Shown one piece after another: positions 1-10,092 of a stretch of DNA of 64,000 nucleotides. The stretch is from an uncultured Eubacterium sp. Its GTDB lineage: Bacteria > Bacillota > Clostridia > Lachnospirales > Lachnospiraceae. Each line of letters starts with the position of its first letter. Within the stretch, counting starts at the first letter, position 1. Made by a program: the position numbers and the translations under genes. The notes beneath the pieces are model-generated. The model made no database searches. It worked only from the letters and a program-made list of their open reading frames with translations, and had not been told where the DNA came from. The stretch spans positions 1 through 64,000 of the forward strand of contig CAKREC010000004.1 in the NCBI GenBank assembly GCA_934316925.1. Reading direction: 5' to 3'.

Positions 1-33
1 ACCGCCGTATACCGAACGGTACGTACGGTGGTG

Positions 34-73
34 TGGGAGGTCGGTAGATAAAATAATTATCTACCTCCTACCC
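34..73. other. hairpin upstream of the GH127 gene
   Basis: A 9-bp perfect stem (GGTAGATAA at 43-51 with TTATCTACC at 57-65, 5-nt loop) extends outward with an interrupted G/C-rich helix to about 35 and 73. No clear T-run follows on either strand, so it is not a convincing intrinsic terminator. It may be the end of an upstream unit or a structured leader. Bases 1-33 are rich in short ACCGTACGGT-like palindromes and contain no gene I can see. Confidence 0.35.
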
Positions 74-135
74 GATTGAAAAAACAGACAAAAAAAGGTA
101 ACATATTACTATAATTATCGCAAAGGAGATCATTC

Positions 136-3100
136 ATGGAATATTTGAAACAGGAACAGGTTGTTGTTACGGATCCATATTTTCAAAATGCATTAGAAAT
201 GGACGTGGATAATTTGCTGGTTCTGGAGGCGGACAGGCTTTTGGCGGGATTCCGGGAGACGGCATGTTATGCAAAAGGAATGACGGATCGTGACGAGATC
301 ACGGCGTATATGAAGAATTGTGAACGTTACGGTGGTGGCTGGGAGAATTCCTTGATCGGTGGCCATATCATGGGACACTATCTTACCGCGGTTGCACAGG
401 GCGTCGTGAATCCGGCTTTGTCTAAAAAAGACCGAGAAGCGCTGCAGGAGCGCATGGACTATTTGGTGGATGAACTGGCAGCGTGTCAGGATATGACGAT
501 GGGAACAGCATTTGAGGGCTATCTTTTTGGAGCAACACTGCCGACAGAAGACTTTCATAAAAAAGTCGATCTGCAGTTTGACAATGTGGAACACCGTCTT
601 ACGAACATTGGCGATCAGGCGTGGGTGCCTTGGTATACGATGCACAAGATCGTAGCGGGACTTCTGGACTGCTACGTACTTGCGGGCAATGAAAAAGCAC
701 TTGCGACAGCAAAAAGACTGGGAGACTGGATCGCAGACCGCGCCAATTCCTGGGATGAAGCATTGCAGCGTGTGGTTTTGGATACCGAGTATGGCGGTAT
801 GAATGATGTGATGTATGAGTTATACAAGGTAACAGGAAAAGAAAGTTACCGTGAGGCAGCGCATCAGTTTGATGAGGTCGATCTGTTTGAAGCCGTGCTT
901 TCCGGCGCGGACAATGTGCTGAATGCTAAGCATGCGAATACGACGATCCCGAAATTCCTGGGAGCGTTATGCCGCTATGAAGTGGATTCTTCGGAAAAAC
1001 GATATTTTGAATATGCGACTTCCTTTTTTGATATGGTTTTGCAAAGACACACTTATGTTACCGGTGGCAACAGTGAAGATGAGCATTTTGGTGCGGACAA
1101 TGTGCTGAATCTGGAGCGTACGAATTGCAATAATGAAACGTGCAACACCTATAATATGCTCAAACTCAGCCGTCGTTTGTTCCGCATCACAGGTGAGAAA
1201 AAATATGCAGACTATTATGAAAAGACATTGATCAATGCGATTCTGTCTTCTCAGGATCATAAGACAGGACGCACGATGTATTTCCAGCCAATGGCGACCG
1301 GATACCAGAAAATTTTCGGAACGGTGGATTCCAATTTCTGGTGCTGTACGGGATCTGGTATGGAAAACTTTACCAAATTGCAGGACAGCATTTATTTTCT
1401 GACGGAAGAATTTTTGATCATAAACCAGTTTGTATCTTCCGAAGTGACAACCGATGCTATCGCGCTGTCACAGGAAGGCCGTCTTGCTAAAGAAGATGCC
1501 ATCCGGATCACGATCCGGCATACGGACGGCAAAAAAGGTCTTATGATCCGGATTCCTGAATGGGCGAAAGATGCCACGATCGAGGATGCCAATGGGGATG
1601 CGCGGAATGTAGACAAAGAAAGTGGATATTGGAAGATTCCGGCATCTATGGTCACAGAGGGAGCTGTATTTGTTCTGAGTTTCCCAATGCACGTGGCTGC
1701 TTACAATCTTCCGGATGGAGCAAATACCTATGCGTTCCAGTATGGTCCATATGTTTTGAGCGCCAGACTGGGAACGAGTGAACAGAAGATCGGTTACCAT
1801 GGAGTTACCGTGATGGTTCCTGTGAAAAAAGCAGTGAAAAATGATACGATCGGTATTTTGTCGGTTGATTCGGTAGAAGAATTTATGGCTCATATTGAGG
1901 ATAATCTGGTAAAGAAACCGGATGAGATGGTATTTATGCTTGAGGGAACGACCTGCGGGTATGAATTTACTCCACACTACGATCAGGATGAAGAAAGTTA
2001 TGGTATTTACTGGACTTACTATGTAGATAAAAATGGACGGGATGCACAGGCGATCTTAGAAGAGAAGAGAGCAGAGCGCATGGAACGCCATACGATCGAT
2101 GCGATCGAGCAGATTGGACGAGGCCAGTATGAACAGCGTTTCCTGCTGACTGATGGCCTGACGAAAGATGGTCTTGTGGATCAGGATTCCGTGGGAGCGG
2201 ATGCACCGGCACTTACCCGCTATGCCAAAGCCAACGGTTACTTTGGCTACAAGATGGAAGCGATTTGTGATCAGGATGCTCTGTTGCTTGTGACACTCCT
2301 GCAGGAGGAAAGAGATCAGGAACTTGATGTGTATGTAGGGGACAAAAAACTTACCGTTGAGAAAGAGACCGATCTTACGCTGGCAGAAGCAGACAAAGAG
2401 GTCTATTACCAGGTTCTTTACCGGATCCCGGCTGCTGCGATGAGCAGGGGAAAAGAAACGCTGATGGTGATCGAGGGTGGCGAAACGGTCGAAAAACAGA
2501 TTTTCACGGTAAAATTTACAGCACATGAAAAAGAATCCAGAAAGATCTGCCGTTCCTTGATTCTTATGACAGAATTTTCAACCGAAAATTCACTGGCACA
2601 GGTAAAAGTAAATGGCGCACCGGTTATGCCGGAGAATGATTGCTACGACGTGATGGTTCCGTATGATACCGAGCCGCAGTTTACCTTTGATCTTGCCGAT
2701 GATGGCGGCTATCTCGAAGTCAAGGGAAATGCGGTAGATACATCAAAGGAAATCGGAATCCCGACAACCGGAGTGGTCACCGAAGAGACGGTTGTGGTGT
2801 ATAGTGAAGATTTTGAGAGCAAGAAAACATATACGCTGAAGATTACAAGAGATTATAGCAGTCTTTCCCTGCAAAAAGAAGCACTTCCTTACACGGCAGT
2901 GGCAGTTACAAAGCCGGATCTGGAAGAGAAGGATGGTCAGGCATTGAACCGGGTGACCGGACATGACGGGAAAGAAAAAGGAATCGGTCTGAACGGCGAG
3001 TATGGTCTGCGACTGTTAGAAGATGCTTCTGTACTGGGACGCAGTTATAGTATCAGCTTCTGGATGAAGCCGGATGAGGTGGGAAATCCATATGATCCAA

Positions 3101-3486
3101 CGATCGCAGGAGGAAATTATGCCGCAGATCTGTGGCTCAATCTTCCGAAAGACAGTAAGATCTGGTCCTATGACCACGGTTTTGTTTCGACAGAAAGCAC
3201 CAATGCTTATCAGGCATCGAAGTGGCAGAACGTCGTTGTGACAGTGGATGGAAGTATTGCAGGAAGCGGTCCGAACACCGTGCTCGGACACCTTTATGTG
3301 GATGGCGAATGTGTGTCACATGGCAATGTGGTGGATGGCATTATGACTACGGAACAGGCGAAACTCTATTTTGGTATTAATCCGTGGGATCAGTTGTTCC
3401 TTGGTACGGTCAGTGGCATACAGATATTCCCTCGTACGTTGAGTGAAAAAGAGGTTCAGGCGATCGCTGCCAAACTTGACATTTGA
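136..3486 (+). CDS. GH127 family glycosidase (beta-L-arabinofuranosidase-like) with C-terminal LamG domain
   Basis: Predicted intracellular retaining glycosidase acting on arabinofuranosides or related pentose oligosaccharides; 1116 residues, no signal peptide. The N-terminal (alpha/alpha)6-barrel carries the family motif GGHIMGHYLTAVA near residue 76. Metal and catalytic residues known from the HypBA1 enzyme are visible: Glu334-x-Cys336, the adjacent Cys403-Cys404 in FWCCTGSGMEN (one is the expected nucleophile), and Glu316 as likely acid/base. A beta-sandwich typical of the family follows (DEESYGIYW near 620), then a cadherin-like beta-sandwich (about 805-900) and a concanavalin/LamG domain (about 935-1110). 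The start is supported by AAAGGAG at 121-127. The extra C-terminal modules are unusual for a cytoplasmic GH127. Family assignment is firm; the sugar specificity is inferred. Confidence 0.88.
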   Translation: MEYLKQEQVVVTDPYFQNALEMDVDNLLVLEADRLLAGFRETACYAKGMTDRDEITAYMKNCERYGGGWENSLIGGHIMGHYLTAVAQGVVNPALSKKDREALQERMDYLVDELAACQDMTMGTAFEGYLFGATLPTEDFHKKVDLQFDNVEHRLTNIGDQAWVPWYTMHKIVAGLLDCYVLAGNEKALATAKRLGDWIADRANSWDEALQRVVLDTEYGGMNDVMYELYKVTGKESYREAAHQFDEVDLFEAVLSGADNVLNAKHANTTIPKFLGALCRYEVDSSEKRYFEYATSFFDMVLQRHTYVTGGNSEDEHFGADNVLNLERTNCNNETCNTYNMLKLSRRLFRITGEKKYADYYEKTLINAILSSQDHKTGRTMYFQPMATGYQKIFGTVDSNFWCCTGSGMENFTKLQDSIYFLTEEFLIINQFVSSEVTTDAIALSQEGRLAKEDAIRITIRHTDGKKGLMIRIPEWAKDATIEDANGDARNVDKESGYWKIPASMVTEGAVFVLSFPMHVAAYNLPDGANTYAFQYGPYVLSARLGTSEQKIGYHGVTVMVPVKKAVKNDTIGILSVDSVEEFMAHIEDNLVKKPDEMVFMLEGTTCGYEFTPHYDQDEESYGIYWTYYVDKNGRDAQAILEEKRAERMERHTIDAIEQIGRGQYEQRFLLTDGLTKDGLVDQDSVGADAPALTRYAKANGYFGYKMEAICDQDALLLVTLLQEERDQELDVYVGDKKLTVEKETDLTLAEADKEVYYQVLYRIPAAAMSRGKETLMVIEGGETVEKQIFTVKFTAHEKESRKICRSLILMTEFSTENSLAQVKVNGAPVMPENDCYDVMVPYDTEPQFTFDLADDGGYLEVKGNAVDTSKEIGIPTTGVVTEETVVVYSEDFESKKTYTLKITRDYSSLSLQKEALPYTAVAVTKPDLEEKDGQALNRVTGHDGKEKGIGLNGEYGLRLLEDASVLGRSYSISFWMKPDEVGNPYDPTIAGGNYAADLWLNLPKDSKIWSYDHGFVSTESTNAYQASKWQNVVVTVDGSIAGSGPNTVLGHLYVDGECVSHGNVVDGIMTTEQAKLYFGINPWDQLFLGTVSGIQIFPRTLSEKEVQAIAAKLDI

Positions 3487-3529
3487 TAGAAATTCTTTTA
3501 TCATAAACTAATTAAGGAGAGATATTATT

Positions 3530-6181
3530 ATGAGTAAAGAATTAAAAAAAACATATGATCCGAAAGACATCGAAGATCGTCTTTATACCAAGTGGATCAA
3601 CAAAAAATACTTTCATGCAGAAGTAAATGCAAACAAAAAACCATATACGATCGTGATACCACCACCAAATATCACAGGTCAGCTTCACATGGGACATGCA
3701 CTGGACAACACATTGCAGGATATTTTGATCCGTTTCAAGAGAATGCAGGGATATGAAACTTTGTGGATGCCGGGTACAGACCATGCTTCGATCGCGACCG
3801 AAGCCAAGATCGTTGAGGCGATGAGAGAAGAAGGACTGACCAAAGAGGATATTGGCAGAGAGAAGTTCTTAGAGCGCGCGTGGGCGTGGAAGGACAAGTT
3901 TGGCGGACGCATTGTATCCCAGTTAAAGAAGATGGGGTCTTCCTGTGATTGGGACAGAGAGCGTTTTACGATGGACGAAGGTTGCAACAAAGCCGTAAAA
4001 GAAGTTTTTGTCAATCTCTACAACAAGGGACTGATCTATCGTGGTGAGCGCATTATCAACTGGTGTCCTCACTGTCTGACATCGATTTCGGATGCCGAGG
4101 TTGAGTATGAAGATCAGAAGGGACACTTCTGGCATTTGCGCTATCCGTTTGCGGATGGAAGCGGTTATATCAATCTGGCTACAACCCGTCCGGAGACTTT
4201 ACTGGGTGATACTGCGGTAGCGGTAAATCCGAACGATGAGCGGTACAAAGATATGGTAGGCAAGATGCTGGTTCTTCCATTAGTACATCGTGAGATCCCA
4301 CTGATCGCAGATGAGTATGTAGATATGGAATTTGGTACTGGTGTTGTTAAGATCACACCGGCTCATGACCCGAATGACTTTGAAGTTGGTCTTCGTCATG
4401 ATCTGCCTGTGATCAATGTCATGACAGAAGATGCCAAGATTGTAGATGAATATGAAAAATATGCCGGTATGGACCGCTATGAGGCGCGTGAAGCGATCGT
4501 CAAAGATCTTGAGGCAGAAGGCGCTTTAGTGAAGGTGGAAGACCATGACCACAATGTAGGCACCTGCTATCGCTGTGGTACGACCGTAGAACCACGCGTT
4601 TCCAAACAGTGGTTTGTAAAGATGAAACCGCTTGCCGGTCCGGCGATTGATGCCGTAAAAGAAGGAAAGACGAAGTTCGTTCCGGAGCATTTCAATAAGA
4701 CCTATTTCCACTGGCTTGAGAACATCCGTGACTGGTGTATTTCCCGTCAGCTCTGGTGGGGACATCAGATTCCGGCGTTCTATTGTGACGATTGTGGAGA
4801 ACTGGTAGTTACAAAGGAAAATGAGGCAGTATGTCCAAAATGCGGCAAGCCGATGAGACAGGATCCGGATACACTGGATACCTGGTTTAGTTCTGCACTC
4901 TGGCCATTTTCTACATTGGGCTGGCCGGATGATACTGAAGAGATGAAGTATTTCTATCCAACCAACACTTTGGTTACCGGATATGATATTATCCCATTCT
5001 GGGTTATGCGTATGATGTTCAGCGGACTGGAGCATACCGGGGAAGTACCGTTTGATACCGTGCTGATCCATGGTCTTGTCCGTGACTCACAGGGACGCAA
5101 GATGAGTAAGTCTCTGGGCAATGGAATCGATCCATTGGAAGTGATCGATAAGTATGGTGCGGATGCACTCCGACTGACTCTGGTTACCGGAAATGCACCG
5201 GGAAATGACATGCGTTTTTACTGGGAGCGTGTTGAGGCGAGCCGAAACTTTGCCAACAAAGTATGGAATGCTTCCCGCTTCATTATGATGAATTTTGAAC
5301 AGAATCAGGATCTGGATTATGCCAATGTGTCGAAAGACCAGCTGACACAGGCAGATAAATGGATCCTTTCCAAGGTAAACAATCTTGCCAAAGATGTTAC
5401 TGCTCTGATGGAATCCTTTGATCTGGGTATTGCGGTACAGAAGATTTACGACTTTATCTGGGAAGAGTTCTGCGACTGGTATATTGAGATGGTGAAACCA
5501 CGTCTTTACAACGAAGAAGACGAGACCAAGGCAGCAGCACTTTACACTTTGAAGACCGTATTGATCGACGCATTGAAACTGCTTCATCCATACATGCCGT
5601 TTATCACAGAAGAGATCTATTGTACGCTGTTAGACAATGAAGAAGATTCGATCATGATCTCTCAGTGGCCGGAGTTCACGAAGGAGCGTGACTTTGCCGA
5701 CGATGAGGCAAAGGTAGAGCGCATCAAAGAGGCGGTAAAAGGCATTCGCAACATCCGTGGTGAGATGAACGTGCCACCAAGCAAAAAAGCTTCCGTGATC
5801 GTTGTTTCCGACAAGGAAGAAGTTTTGCAGATATTTAAAGATAACAAAGTATTTTTTGCTACACTTGGATATGCTAGTGATGTATCTTTCCAGACTACAA
5901 AAGATGGCATTGCCGAGGACGCCGTTTCAGTCGTGATCGCAGACGGAACCATCTATATGCCATTTGCAGAATTAGTAGATATCAGCAAAGAGATCGAGCG
6001 TTTGCAGAAAGAAGAGAAGAAGTTGCAGGGCGAATTGAAGCGTTCTGAGGGTATGCTTGGAAATCCGAACTTTGTAAACAAAGCGCCAGAACAAAAGATT
6101 GCAGAAGAGCGCGAAAAACTGGAGAAGTACAAGGGCATGATGGCTCAGGTACAGGAGCGCCTGGTACAGCTGCAGAAATAG
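3530..6181 (+). CDS. valS: valyl-tRNA synthetase
   Basis: Charges tRNA-Val in the cytoplasm; class Ia synthetase, 883 residues, full family length. HIGH-type signature appears as [13 protein letters not shown] (near residue 45) and the KMSKS loop as [11 protein letters not shown] (near 523). The CP1 editing domain, with the threonine-rich [14 protein letters not shown], lies between them. Two zinc-knuckle-like Cys pairs are present (CPHC, and CDDC/CPKC). The C-terminal 65 residues form the usual coiled coil that grips the tRNA. The gap to the GH127 stop is only 43 nt, with AAGGAGAG before the ATG, so no T-box leader fits here; transcription probably comes from upstream. Confidence 0.97.
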   Translation: MSKELKKTYDPKDIEDRLYTKWINKKYFHAEVNANKKPYTIVIPPPNITGQLHMGHALDNTLQDILIRFKRMQGYETLWMPGTDHASIATEAKIVEAMREEGLTKEDIGREKFLERAWAWKDKFGGRIVSQLKKMGSSCDWDRERFTMDEGCNKAVKEVFVNLYNKGLIYRGERIINWCPHCLTSISDAEVEYEDQKGHFWHLRYPFADGSGYINLATTRPETLLGDTAVAVNPNDERYKDMVGKMLVLPLVHREIPLIADEYVDMEFGTGVVKITPAHDPNDFEVGLRHDLPVINVMTEDAKIVDEYEKYAGMDRYEAREAIVKDLEAEGALVKVEDHDHNVGTCYRCGTTVEPRVSKQWFVKMKPLAGPAIDAVKEGKTKFVPEHFNKTYFHWLENIRDWCISRQLWWGHQIPAFYCDDCGELVVTKENEAVCPKCGKPMRQDPDTLDTWFSSALWPFSTLGWPDDTEEMKYFYPTNTLVTGYDIIPFWVMRMMFSGLEHTGEVPFDTVLIHGLVRDSQGRKMSKSLGNGIDPLEVIDKYGADALRLTLVTGNAPGNDMRFYWERVEASRNFANKVWNASRFIMMNFEQNQDLDYANVSKDQLTQADKWILSKVNNLAKDVTALMESFDLGIAVQKIYDFIWEEFCDWYIEMVKPRLYNEEDETKAAALYTLKTVLIDALKLLHPYMPFITEEIYCTLLDNEEDSIMISQWPEFTKERDFADDEAKVERIKEAVKGIRNIRGEMNVPPSKKASVIVVSDKEEVLQIFKDNKVFFATLGYASDVSFQTTKDGIAEDAVSVVIADGTIYMPFAELVDISKEIERLQKEEKKLQGELKRSEGMLGNPNFVNKAPEQKIAEEREKLEKYKGMMAQVQERLVQLQK

Positions 6182-6283
6182 TCGAGAACTGGCGATGATT
6201 CTTTCTTGCTTTTTCTTATGAAACTGAGTATTATTGTAGTAATGGACAAAAGGGAAACAAGATACTTAAGCAGGAGGAACGAG

Positions 6284-6430
6284 ATGTTAGATTTCGAAGA
6301 AGAACTGGGAAAATTCCAACCGAGCATGGATATAGAAAAAGTAGAAGATGTAGTATATGACAGCAACTTGACGGATGTTACCGATATCGTAAAAGAGTTG
6401 ATCCAGCAGTCTAAGACCACAATCAAATAG
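6284..6430 (+). CDS. small acidic protein of unknown function
   Basis: 48 residues starting MLDFEEELGKF. The ATG at 6284 is preceded by AGGAGG (6272-6277) at ideal spacing; a longer in-frame reading back to 6206 has no ribosome site and poor composition. The protein is acidic, without Cys or membrane segments, and ends in a short amphipathic helix (about residues 28-42). It sits between valS and the zinc-ribbon/TPR gene, 16 nt before the latter, so it is probably co-transcribed and may work with it. No family is recognised. Confidence 0.7.
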   Translation: MLDFEEELGKFQPSMDIEKVEDVVYDSNLTDVTDIVKELIQQSKTTIK

Positions 6431-6446
6431 AACGGGAGGAGCAGAC

Positions 6447-7793
6447 ATGAGATGTCCAAAATGTGATGCCAATGTGTCGAATGACACGAACCGTTGTATT
6501 TATTGTGGACAAGACCTTTCCACGATCCGATTTGTGGAAAGAGTCTCCAACAGTTATTACAATAAGGGCTTAGAACGGGCGAAGATCCGGGATCTGTCCG
6601 GGGCTGCTGATATGCTCAGCAAAAGTCTTCAGTTTAATAAATGCAATACACAGGCAAGAAATCTTCTTGGTCTGGTGTATTTTGAACTGGGAGAGATCGT
6701 ATCGGCATTGAGTCAGTGGGTTCTTAGTAAGTACTTTCAGCCGGAAAAAAATCGAGCCGATTATTATATGGCGAAAGTGCAGAAGAATCAGACAAGACTC
6801 GATGCGATCAATCACACGATCAAGAAGTACAATTCTGCGTTGTCTGCGGCAACAGTGGGAAACTATGATCTTGCCGTGATCCAGCTCAAGAAGGTAATGC
6901 AGCAGAATCCGAAGTTTGTCCGGGCAGGACAGCTGCTTGCATTGCTGTATATCCATCAGGGAAGTTACTATGATGCTTCTAAAGTTTTGAAAAATATCCG
7001 CAAGGTGGATGTCAACAATACAACGACACTGCGCTACATGAAAGAACTGCGGGAGCATGCGGTTGTCAAAGAGAACCGTGCAGAGACAAAGAAACAAAAG
7101 GAAACACTGCAGAATGTGACGCCGGTAGGCACATATCAGGAAGAAAAACGTTCCTTTATGCCGGTCGTATATGTGATCCTTGGTATTATTGTCGGTATTT
7201 TAGTATGCTTCGTGCTGATCCGCCCGACATTGCAGAACAACAAGGCCGGCGGGGAAGATAAGAAGCAGATTGAGACACTGCAGACACAGGTGGATTCCTA
7301 TGAAAAAGAGCAGGAAAACCTCAATCAGAAGATCACCGATCTGAACAAACAGATCGAACAGGGCAATACCGAGGCACTGCAAAAAGTTTCCAACTATGAA
7401 AAACTGCTCAAAGGACTGCAGGCATACATTGACAGTGATCCGATTCAGGCTGCTGTTGAGGTGGCAGATTGCAAGAAGAGCGATTTTGATTCCGAAGAGG
7501 CGAAGACACTGTATCAGAAGATTTCAGTACTGACACCGGAACAGGTTGATACACTGGTCAATCAGGGGTATCAGGAGATGAATAATTCCTATGATACCGC
7601 GATGACGACATTCCGCAAAGTGCTGAAAGTGGATGCAAAGAACCAAAGAGCCATGTTATATTTGGGACGCTGCTATCATTTGCAGAACAAATATAAAAAG
7701 GCGAAGAAATGGTATCAGAAAGCCATTGATACGGACAGTACAACGGAAGCTGGTCTGCAGGCAAAACGCTATTTAGACCAGTTGCCAAGTTGA
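6447..7793 (+). CDS. zinc-ribbon, TPR and coiled-coil membrane protein
   Basis: 448 residues. An N-terminal zinc ribbon (CPKC...CIYC, residues 3-21) is followed by a cytoplasmic TPR array (about 30-190), one transmembrane helix (about 232-255, VVYVILGIIVGILVCFVLI), a coiled coil (about 262-320) and a second TPR block at the C-terminus (about 365-445). The second half is therefore probably outside the membrane. The domain order suggests a scaffold that links cytoplasmic partners to the envelope; no enzyme signature is present. AGGAG precedes the start and a strong terminator follows, marking the end of the unit. Related proteins are common in Lachnospiraceae but I cannot name a function. Confidence 0.8.
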   Translation: MRCPKCDANVSNDTNRCIYCGQDLSTIRFVERVSNSYYNKGLERAKIRDLSGAADMLSKSLQFNKCNTQARNLLGLVYFELGEIVSALSQWVLSKYFQPEKNRADYYMAKVQKNQTRLDAINHTIKKYNSALSAATVGNYDLAVIQLKKVMQQNPKFVRAGQLLALLYIHQGSYYDASKVLKNIRKVDVNNTTTLRYMKELREHAVVKENRAETKKQKETLQNVTPVGTYQEEKRSFMPVVYVILGIIVGILVCFVLIRPTLQNNKAGGEDKKQIETLQTQVDSYEKEQENLNQKITDLNKQIEQGNTEALQKVSNYEKLLKGLQAYIDSDPIQAAVEVADCKKSDFDSEEAKTLYQKISVLTPEQVDTLVNQGYQEMNNSYDTAMTTFRKVLKVDAKNQRAMLYLGRCYHLQNKYKKAKKWYQKAIDTDSTTEAGLQAKRYLDQLPS

Positions 7794-7825
7794 TAAATTT
7801 TCGGGGATATTTCTTTCGAAAGAAC

Positions 7826-7874
7826 AAAGAACTCACAGAAAAACAAAGTTTTTTTTGTGGGTTCTTTTTCTTTT
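7826..7874 (+). terminator. intrinsic terminator after the TPR gene
   Basis: A 12-bp stem with one G-T wobble, AAAGAACTCACA (7826-7837) with TGTGGGTTCTTT (7856-7867), is followed by TTTCTTTT. It separates the TPR gene from spoIIAA, whose promoter must lie in or just around this structure. Confidence 0.75.
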
Positions 7875-7905
7875 GGCCAAAAATAAAAACAGGGGGATTT
7901 CATCA

Positions 7906-8226
7906 ATGGAAAATTTTTCGTTGGAGCGAAGCGGCTCAACATTAACATTACACATAAGTGAAGAACTGGATCATCATATGGCAGCACAAGTAAGCAGGAC
8001 ACTGGATTCCCAGATTGAAAAAGGAATGATACGGACGTTGATCTTTGACTTTACCGGGATGACGTTTATGGACAGCTCTGGGATTGGAATGGTTACGGGA
8101 CGCTACCGGAAAATGAATTTATTGGGGGGACGGACCTATGTCAGTGGGATCGGACCGGCGATCGACCGGATCTTCACGATGTCCGGAATTTATCACATAA
8201 TTCCAAAATACGAGGAAAGGATGTAA
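7906..8226 (+). CDS. spoIIAA: anti-sigma F factor antagonist
   Basis: STAS-domain protein, 106 residues, that binds SpoIIAB when unphosphorylated and so frees sigma F in the forespore. The phosphorylation site is in the family motif MDSSGIGM (near residue 56). The chosen ATG (MENFSLERSG) gives the normal family length; an upstream in-frame ATG at 7855 would add residues encoded by the terminator hairpin. The gene order spoIIAA-spoIIAB-sigF is as in Bacillus, with 4 nt to spoIIAB. In other species this operon is driven by sigma H; I could not identify a clear sigma H site. Confidence 0.95.
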   Translation: MENFSLERSGSTLTLHISEELDHHMAAQVSRTLDSQIEKGMIRTLIFDFTGMTFMDSSGIGMVTGRYRKMNLLGGRTYVSGIGPAIDRIFTMSGIYHIIPKYEERM

Positions 8227-8230
8227 GGAT

Positions 8231-8671
8231 ATGAGCAGAAAAAACGAAATTTCATTTATTTTTGACAGCATTTCAGAAAATGAGGGATTAGCAAGGACGG
8301 TTGTGGCAGCATTTGTTTCCCGTTTGGATCCTACGATGGAAGAAATGAATGATGTAAAGACCGCAGTATCGGAAGCAGTAACCAATGCGATTATCCATGG
8401 GTATGAAAAAGAACCCGGAAAGATCACGATACATAGCCGTATTGAGGAGCATGTCCTTTGGATTGAAGTGATGGATCATGGAGTCGGGATCCCGGATGTG
8501 AAAAAGGCGATGGAACCATTATATACGACCAAACCGGAAATGGAGCGGTCGGGAATGGGATTTGCGTTTATGGAGGCGTTTATGGATGAGCTTCAGGTGG
8601 AATCAAAGGAGGGAGAAGGAACCCGGATCAAAATGAAAAAGACAATATATAGTGCGTTAAATTTATCATAG
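8231..8671 (+). CDS. spoIIAB: anti-sigma F factor, serine kinase
   Basis: 146 residues, GHKL (Bergerat-fold) ATP-binding protein. N-box EAVTNAIIHGY (near 43), G1 box VMDHGVGIPD (near 80) and G2 box SGMGFAFM (near 107) are all intact. It holds sigma F inactive and phosphorylates SpoIIAA. Spaced 4 nt from spoIIAA and 12 nt from sigF, so translation is likely coupled. Confidence 0.96.
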   Translation: MSRKNEISFIFDSISENEGLARTVVAAFVSRLDPTMEEMNDVKTAVSEAVTNAIIHGYEKEPGKITIHSRIEEHVLWIEVMDHGVGIPDVKKAMEPLYTTKPEMERSGMGFAFMEAFMDELQVESKEGEGTRIKMKKTIYSALNLS

Positions 8672-8683
8672 AGGAGTCTGCCA

Positions 8684-9406
8684 ATGGAAACCATAGAACT
8701 GATCAAAAAGTCACGAGCGGGGGATAAGTTGGCAAGAGAACAAGTGATAAAGGAAAATCTTCCTCTGGTATACAGCATTGTGAAACGGTTTCACGGAAGA
8801 GGATATGATCCGGAAGATCTGGCACAGATCGGCGCGATCGGACTGATCAAGGCGGTGGACAAATTTAATCTGAATTTTGAAGTGAAATTTTCAACGTATG
8901 CGGTTCCGATGATCACCGGGGAGATCAAGCGGTTTATGCGGGATGATGGGATGGTAAAGGTGAGCCGGACGCTAAAGGAAAATCACTGGAAGATCCGGCA
9001 GGCAGCCGATCAGCTGATGGGGGAACTCGGACGCGAGGCGACGATACAGGAACTGGCCGTGGCTACAGAGCTGGATAAAGAGGACGTCGTGCTGGCGATG
9101 GAGTCAGCGAATGAAGTAGAATCGCTGCACAAATGTGTGTATCAAAAAGAAGGCAGTGAAATATCACTGATGGACCGCATCCCATCGGAAGTAAATGAAA
9201 CGGAGCGGTCGTTAAACCATTTGCTTTTGACGCAGTTGCTGGAGGAGTTGGAGGAAAAAGAACGGCGGATCATTGAACTTCGTTATTTTAACGAAAAGAC
9301 ACAAAGCCAGGTGGCAAAAGAACTTGGCTTGAACCAGGTACAGGTCAGCCGTCTGGAAAAGAAAATTTTAATTTCGATGAGAAAAAAGATTGGTTACAGC
9401 GTATAA
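8684..9406 (+). CDS. sigF: RNA polymerase sigma-F factor
   Basis: 240 residues; sporulation sigma factor of the SigF/SigG type. Region 2 contains DPEDLAQIGAIGLIKAVDKF (near 42-61) and STYAVPMITGEIKRF. Region 3 follows (KVSRTLKENHWKI), and region 4 ends in a helix-turn-helix (SQVAKELGLNQVQVSRLEKK). Position directly after spoIIAB identifies it as sigma F rather than sigma G. Its last codons overlap a sigma-G-like promoter for spoVAA. Confidence 0.96.
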   Translation: METIELIKKSRAGDKLAREQVIKENLPLVYSIVKRFHGRGYDPEDLAQIGAIGLIKAVDKFNLNFEVKFSTYAVPMITGEIKRFMRDDGMVKVSRTLKENHWKIRQAADQLMGELGREATIQELAVATELDKEDVVLAMESANEVESLHKCVYQKEGSEISLMDRIPSEVNETERSLNHLLLTQLLEELEEKERRIIELRYFNEKTQSQVAKELGLNQVQVSRLEKKILISMRKKIGYSV

Positions 9407-9429
9407 AAACGATCCAACGGGGCATGGTA
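9401..9429 (+). promoter_or_regulatory. candidate sigma-G/sigma-F promoter for spoVAA
   Basis: GTATA (9401-9405), 17 nt, then CATGGTA (9423-9429). This fits the forespore sigma-G consensus (GHATR, 17-18 nt, CATNHTA) except for one base. It lies at the end of sigF, 30 nt before the spoVAA start, where Bacillus also has its forespore spoVA promoter. Confidence 0.55.
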
Positions 9430-9459
9430 ATAGCAAAAGAAGATTTGCGGGGGAGAAAC

Positions 9460-10092
9460 ATGGAAGCGATCCTATATGTTAAAGTAGAGCAGAATATCGT
9501 GGTGCAGAAACCGGACATAAAAATAAAGGACATAGCTACATTATACAGTGTCAATAAAAAAATGGTGCAGGATCTTGAACAGAGGACATTTTATACATTG
9601 CCGAAAAATGGAAACCAGAAGACCACATTTACGATCACAAAATTATATGAGCGGATCCATCATTTTTATCCAAATCTTGTGATCGAGAATCTGGGAGAGC
9701 GTGATTTTGTAGTCGATCTGGAAAAGCCGGATCATAAAGAAAAATCGAAGGCGATGGAGTATGTAAAAACGGTACTTGTAACACTGATCGCCTTTTTTGG
9801 TGCAGCATTTACGATCATGACATTCAACGAAGATGTGAGCGTGAGTGATGTGTTTGACCACATATACGAGTTGGTTATGGGAAGCGCAAAACAGGGTGGA
9901 AGCGTGCTGGAGGCAGGTTATGCGATCGGGCTGCCGATCGGGATCCTTGTTTTTTACAATCACTTAAGAAGGAAAAAGATCAAAGAGGATCCGACGCCAA
10001 TACAAGTGGAGATGCATACCTATGAAGAACAGGTAAATAAGGCGTTGATCGCAACAGCATCCAGAGAGGATAAGACAATTGATTGTAATTAA
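9460..10092 (+). CDS. spoVAA: stage V sporulation protein AA
   Basis: About 210 residues: a cytoplasmic domain followed by two transmembrane helices near residues 105-125 and 150-165. SpoVA proteins form the channel that moves Ca-dipicolinate into the forespore and out at germination. The ATG at 9460 (MEAILYVKVEQN) is chosen because GCGGGGGAG lies 5-8 nt upstream and the length matches the family; a longer reading from 9424 would begin inside the -10 box. The end overlaps spoVAB by 14 nt. Confidence 0.9.
   Translation: MEAILYVKVEQNIVVQKPDIKIKDIATLYSVNKKMVQDLEQRTFYTLPKNGNQKTTFTITKLYERIHHFYPNLVIENLGERDFVVDLEKPDHKEKSKAMEYVKTVLVTLIAFFGAAFTIMTFNEDVSVSDVFDHIYELVMGSAKQGGSVLEAGYAIGLPIGILVFYNHLRRKKIKEDPTPIQVEMHTYEEQVNKALIATASREDKTIDCN

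Noticed and set aside
3487..3529. T-box leader before valS
   Set aside because: The gap is only 43 nt, too short for a T-box; the glyQS leader (about 50 nt) is also too short.
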